A stretch of 64,000 nt of DNA, taken from a bacterium. Its GTDB lineage: Bacteria > Vulcanimicrobiota > Xenobia > Xenobiales > JADMJV01. The first letter of the stretch is position 1. The number at the start of each line of letters is the position of its first letter. The notes below the pieces were generated by a model. That model saw nothing but the letters and a program-made list of their open reading frames with translations, was not told the origin of the DNA and searched no databases. The DNA lies in assembly GCA_018780265.1 (NCBI GenBank), contig JADMJV010000068.1:1-64000 (forward strand), read 5' to 3'. The translations under genes were made by a program, and so were the position numbers. Positions 60,988 through 64,000 of this stretch are shown here, piece by piece.

Positions 60988-62091
60988 ATGAATTCCTGGT
61001 TATCCCATCTCGACGGTCAACTCCGCGCCGAAATCCCGCAATTACCACTCCCTGAGCGGGACGAGAAGGCACTGTCTGCCTTGCAGAAAGTCGTGAAGCA
61101 GCCTTTGCCGCCCGTCTTTCGAGAATTTATGCTGTGGAAGCCCACCGGATTGCAGATCGCCTTTCAATGGGAACTGCTCGACTGCGTCGGCGGCTTTCTA
61201 CTGGAGCCGGCCGAAATGGAACTGGTCATGGCCGAATGGAAAGCACCTTCTCCAGTCGGCACTCGCCATTGGTGGAACGCCAGTTGGATACCGCTTTGGG
61301 GTACCAGCGGAGACTTCTTGTGCCTGGACCTTCCAGGAACCTTTAAGAATCAGCCCGGATCGTTGCTCAGCTTCGATCACGATCGGCCTGCTCGTCCGGT
61401 ATCTTTCCCCAACTTTGAGGGTTGGTTGCGCTGGGTGGGCATGGCCCTGGAACAGGGTATGGGGCGCGCCTTTCTGCAAGAGGGAAAACTCGATATCGTG
61501 CTTGGCCGCAAAGCCATCAAGCTTCACCGGGACCTCTTCGCCAACTACCCACAAAAGTATTGTGCGGAGATTTTAGGAATCGGATTGCTAGATCAGGTGC
61601 TCAATCTGATTCGCAATCACGGATTGCAGGTCAAGTGCCCCCTGCCTGCTGGACTTTCCCAGGACCAACTGGCCGGTCTGCTCACCGACAGTTTCGTGCG
61701 CGACGACGGTGGCGACGGACAGGCGGTGCGCGTCATTGTCTCTCAGCCCGATGGCACCACACTCTATACCAATTTGCGCCCCGGCGATCAAGCTGCCGAA
61801 CTGGAGGCCATTGTGGCCTTGCCCGGAAACGCTGCTCAGGCCATTCGCAATGCTAAGGCGCTCCAAGAGCAGAGCCAGAATGTCCCCGCTTCGAGTCGCT
61901 TCAGCGAGGCGGCCTTCACCTGTTTTCAATCGGGGCTGGCTGCCGAAGCCTCGGTTTTGCTGCGTCGGGCCCTGCAGCTTCATCCCGAAAACACCGTGGC
62001 CAGTCGCTCGTTGACGGCACTGGAGGCCAGGCAAGTCAAGGTTGACCCGCAGGTGATACGCCCGTTGCTCCAACATATTTACGCAAGCTAG
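60988..62091 (+). CDS. SMI1/KNR4 (SUKH) family protein
   Basis: 367 residues from ATG 60988, preceded by AAGAGGAAGC; a longer frame from 60511 overlaps the divergent gene. N-terminal SUKH domain (about 10-175): LPPVFREFMLWKPTGL, WNASWIPLWGTSGDFLCLDL. The C-terminal third has a TPR-like repeat (FQSGLAAEASVLLRRALQLHPEN). SUKH proteins often serve as immunity proteins against contact-dependent toxins; here no toxin is adjacent, so a scaffold role is just as likely. Confidence 0.85.
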   Translation: MNSWLSHLDGQLRAEIPQLPLPERDEKALSALQKVVKQPLPPVFREFMLWKPTGLQIAFQWELLDCVGGFLLEPAEMELVMAEWKAPSPVGTRHWWNASWIPLWGTSGDFLCLDLPGTFKNQPGSLLSFDHDRPARPVSFPNFEGWLRWVGMALEQGMGRAFLQEGKLDIVLGRKAIKLHRDLFANYPQKYCAEILGIGLLDQVLNLIRNHGLQVKCPLPAGLSQDQLAGLLTDSFVRDDGGDGQAVRVIVSQPDGTTLYTNLRPGDQAAELEAIVALPGNAAQAIRNAKALQEQSQNVPASSRFSEAAFTCFQSGLAAEASVLLRRALQLHPENTVASRSLTALEARQVKVDPQVIRPLLQHIYAS

Positions 62092-62122
62092 GAATTCTTG
62101 GGCCACTCAGGAAGCCCTCAAA

Positions 62123-63262
62123 ATGAAGCATGCGTTGTACCTGACCATGTTGTGTTGCTTTTCAGGTCAAGCTGAGGAACCCGTAGTTCGCGTCCAGAGC
62201 ATCAAGCCTGCCGATGGGAGCGGCAAGAGTACATTGCTGCAAAAGCGCCCCGGAGATACCGCCAGTTACCCCGTCTCGGTTAACACCACCGGTTATATCA
62301 AGGACCATTTTATGACCGACCAAAACACTTTGGCGGCCCTGGAGTTTCTCATTGGCGGTCGGGTAGGCATCAACAAGGACACCGACATTGAAATAGTGAG
62401 TGAACGCTCGGTGGCGGATGGTAAGACCGAAGTCAAGCGTATCATCTTGAAGAACGGCAGTCTTTGGGTCAAAGCCGATGCCAAACAATTAAAGCAGCCT
62501 CTGGAAATTCAGACCAATGGCGGCGCCATGGGCATCAAGGGCACAGAGTTTACCGTGGACCAGGAAGAAGACGGCACGGTTCAGGTCTGCTGCTTCGAGA
62601 GTAATAGCGAATTGGGTGGGGTGGAGATTCGCGATGCGGCTGGCCAGGTGGTAGGGGTAGCCAGGCCTGGAGACGAGTATCGGATTCATCGGCAACGCAA
62701 AGCTCAGATTCAGCGGTTCAAAAATGTCCAGGAATTTCGTCAGAAGATTTTAAGCGGACGGCGCTTCAGCCAGATGCATAAAGATGAGTACTTTGCGAAA
62801 CGCTTTATGGGCGATGTGGGCAAGTATCCTTCGGTCGACAAAGCGAGGGCTTACCACTATGCTCAGAATCATCCCAGGCTGGTGAAGAATTCTTCGGCAC
62901 GTTTGCGCAAAATGCGCAACAATCAGCGGCGCGCCCAGGCTTTCAGCTTTCCCAGCCAACTAAATCCAGACGCCTCGGATGCCGCCCTCTCTCAGGCCTC
63001 TCAGCATCCTCGCTTTTCCTGGAGAGGAGTGGCAGCCGATGGCTATGTGGTTACCGTCTCCCGCGATGCGGAGAGCAACGAAGTTCTGTTTACCGATCGC
63101 GTCAAGCAGACGTCTCTGAGTTATCCGGCTGACATGCGACCTCTCGATCCAGGTCGCTATTATTGGCGGGTTATCCCTGTGGATGCCCAGGATCAACCGG
63201 TTTTAGAGGCCAGCCAGGCCGAATTCCTGGTGGAAGGTCCCAGCCAGTCGGGTCCCAAGTAA
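62123..63262 (+). CDS. Secreted FecR-domain protein
   Basis: 379 residues. Signal peptide MKHALYLTMLCCFSGQA. FecR-like domain (about 60-190): LEFLIGGRVGINKDTDIEIV, ILKNGSLWVKAD, ETQTNGGAMGIKGTEFTV-type segment. The C-terminal part (300-370) is beta-rich, Fn3-like (GYVVTVSRDAESNEVLF, PGRYYWRV). Not linked to an ECF sigma factor here, so a structural or sensing role for the envelope is more likely. It follows the SUKH gene by 31 bases and is likely in the same operon. Confidence 0.85.
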   Translation: MKHALYLTMLCCFSGQAEEPVVRVQSIKPADGSGKSTLLQKRPGDTASYPVSVNTTGYIKDHFMTDQNTLAALEFLIGGRVGINKDTDIEIVSERSVADGKTEVKRIILKNGSLWVKADAKQLKQPLEIQTNGGAMGIKGTEFTVDQEEDGTVQVCCFESNSELGGVEIRDAAGQVVGVARPGDEYRIHRQRKAQIQRFKNVQEFRQKILSGRRFSQMHKDEYFAKRFMGDVGKYPSVDKARAYHYAQNHPRLVKNSSARLRKMRNNQRRAQAFSFPSQLNPDASDAALSQASQHPRFSWRGVAADGYVVTVSRDAESNEVLFTDRVKQTSLSYPADMRPLDPGRYYWRVIPVDAQDQPVLEASQAEFLVEGPSQSGPK

Positions 63263-63338
63263 GCCATGATGCCTGGTCTCTGGATAAACCCGCTCATAAT
63301 GCCACCAGGCTCGTCTCCCTGGGCGTAGGTCACGTTCG

Positions 63339-63358
63339 TGATCTAGATCATCGTTTTT
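63339..63358 (+). terminator. Weak candidate terminator
   Basis: The perfect 12-base palindrome TGATCTAGATCA (63339-63350) is followed by TTTTTT at 63353-63358, 77 bases after the FecR gene. The stem that can form is short (4 bp with a CTAG loop), so termination strength is doubtful. Confidence 0.3.
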
Positions 63359-63415
63359 TGTGGGGCCCATTCCTACACTACAAGGGATTCAATATTTCTG
63401 ACCAGGAGGCGCCCC

Positions 63416-64000
63416 TTGTTTAATTTTGACTACCGCGGTCAATCGTCTTTCGCCAGCTACGGGTATCCAGGGGGGCAGATAGTAGGGGGCGGCTTTCCCG
63501 CCTACGGAAGTCCAGTGGTTGGTGGAGGAATGGCGCCCTTTCAACTGACCCAGATGCTGCAACAAATTCTTCAAAGTCTCAGCCAGTTGGCCGGGGCTTG
63601 GGGTCATCTGCTGGCCTCGCCCACGCCCGGTTCCATCCCGTTTGCGCCTGCGCCCCAGCCTGCGGGCCCCGGAAATCCAGCCCTGCCCACGCCCAGCGAT
63701 CCCAATGACTACGCCAGCTACCTCCAGGCCCAAAGACTGGGGGGGACTCTCGAAGGTAAAACGGGCATTGCCCAGCGCGACGCCATTCCGGGAACCCGCT
63801 TTGGGCAGGTGCAAAACTCCACCGGCTGGCAGGCCAGCGTGGCTCGCAATTATGCTTATCAATTTGCCGCCTATGCGGTGGGGGCGGATGCCTTGACCCC
63901 GGAAGGCGTTAAGGTCGGGCAGCAGGCCTTGCCGCAAATGGCTCCGGACGCCCAGTTGTTTACTCAGGTGGCTTCCGTCTTCAAGGGAAATCTGTTGGGT
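63416..64000 (+). CDS. Gly-rich protein, 3'-truncated by the window edge
   Basis: A TTG start at 63416, with AGGAGG at 63404-63409, opens a frame that runs to the end of the window (195 codons, no stop). The product begins with Gly/Phe/Tyr-rich sequence, then a helix FQLTQMLQQILQSLSQLAGAWG and a Pro-rich linker, then a mixed domain (about 85 onward, with FGQVQNSTGWQASVARNYAYQ). The first 70 residues mirror those of the repeat protein at 16682-17236 (FQ-x2-Q-x-L...L-x-G-x-W-G), so both belong to one family. Function unknown. Confidence 0.7.
   Translation, partial: MFNFDYRGQSSFASYGYPGGQIVGGGFPAYGSPVVGGGMAPFQLTQMLQQILQSLSQLAGAWGHLLASPTPGSIPFAPAPQPAGPGNPALPTPSDPNDYASYLQAQRLGGTLEGKTGIAQRDAIPGTRFGQVQNSTGWQASVARNYAYQFAAYAVGADALTPEGVKVGQQALPQMAPDAQLFTQVASVFKGNLLG

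Noticed and set aside
1..64000. tRNA, rRNA, CRISPR array or insertion sequence
   Set aside because: No tRNA-like cloverleaf, rRNA stretch, spaced repeat array or transposase was noticed by eye; a covariance or repeat search was not possible.

Overview
This 64 kb window is a high-GC (by eye about 60%), densely packed bacterial chromosome segment. I see no rRNA, tRNA, CRISPR array, insertion sequence or phage. Lipoprotein signals, a FecR-domain protein, type IV pilin-like proteins, PilZ, a single-cytochrome succinate dehydrogenase and many repeat, WD40 or proline-rich proteins suggest an uncultured, free-living, diderm-type bacterium from a poorly sampled phylum. Vulcanimicrobiota (Xenobia/Eremiobacterota-like) is my guess from the style of the proteins, held at low confidence. 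GTG and TTG starts and 1- or 4-nt gene overlaps are very common.

Layout. 1-16.6 kb: a probable cell-envelope or exopolysaccharide region. It has a membrane SGNH hydrolase flanked by a 31-bp direct repeat, a DUF218 protein, a coupled GntP permease / GH26-like lipoprotein / giant membrane protein operon, a GT2 glycosyltransferase, another polytopic protein, and an opposing operon of a paralogous giant membrane protein, a second membrane protein and an HMA-CDF metal transporter. The plus-strand giant membrane gene is broken by one extra C in a C9 run. 16.7-22.5 kb: a 13-residue-repeat protein, an M14 carboxypeptidase homologue that has lost its zinc ligands, a zinc-ribbon protein and an RsbW-type PAS/GAF regulator. 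22.6-31.6 kb: a CPBP protease, sdhCAB, a DUF1800 protein, and a coupled operon of membrane protein, class V aminotransferase, TetR regulator and PlsC-type acyltransferase.

31.7-46.2 kb: a DUF4105-like protein, a response regulator followed by two histidine kinases with complementary defects, an N-terminally truncated flavoprotein, a nitroreductase, a B12/radical-SAM enzyme, a cytochrome P450 remnant, a lethal-factor-like zinc protease, a lipoprotein, VapBC, an acyl-CoA synthetase and an internally deleted alpha/beta-hydrolase. 46.2-51.7 kb: a four-gene pseudopilin operon whose first gene is a pseudopilin fused to a large C-terminal domain resembling a TolB-type propeller, divergent from an orphan FliF-like protein. 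51.8-64 kb: a UvrD helicase-nuclease, a Ser/Thr kinase with WD40 repeats, a membrane spermidine-synthase-like protein, an F420-type oxidoreductase, PilZ, a histone-H1-tailed protein, a SUKH protein, a FecR-domain protein, and a 3'-truncated gene related to the repeat protein at 16.7 kb.

The best candidates for something undescribed are the split-competence kinase pair (34.6-36.9 kb), the pseudopilin fusion operon with the adjacent orphan FliF, the M14 pseudo-peptidase, and the duplicated giant membrane protein system with its C-tract. Functions were assigned by reading motifs only; no database search was possible.
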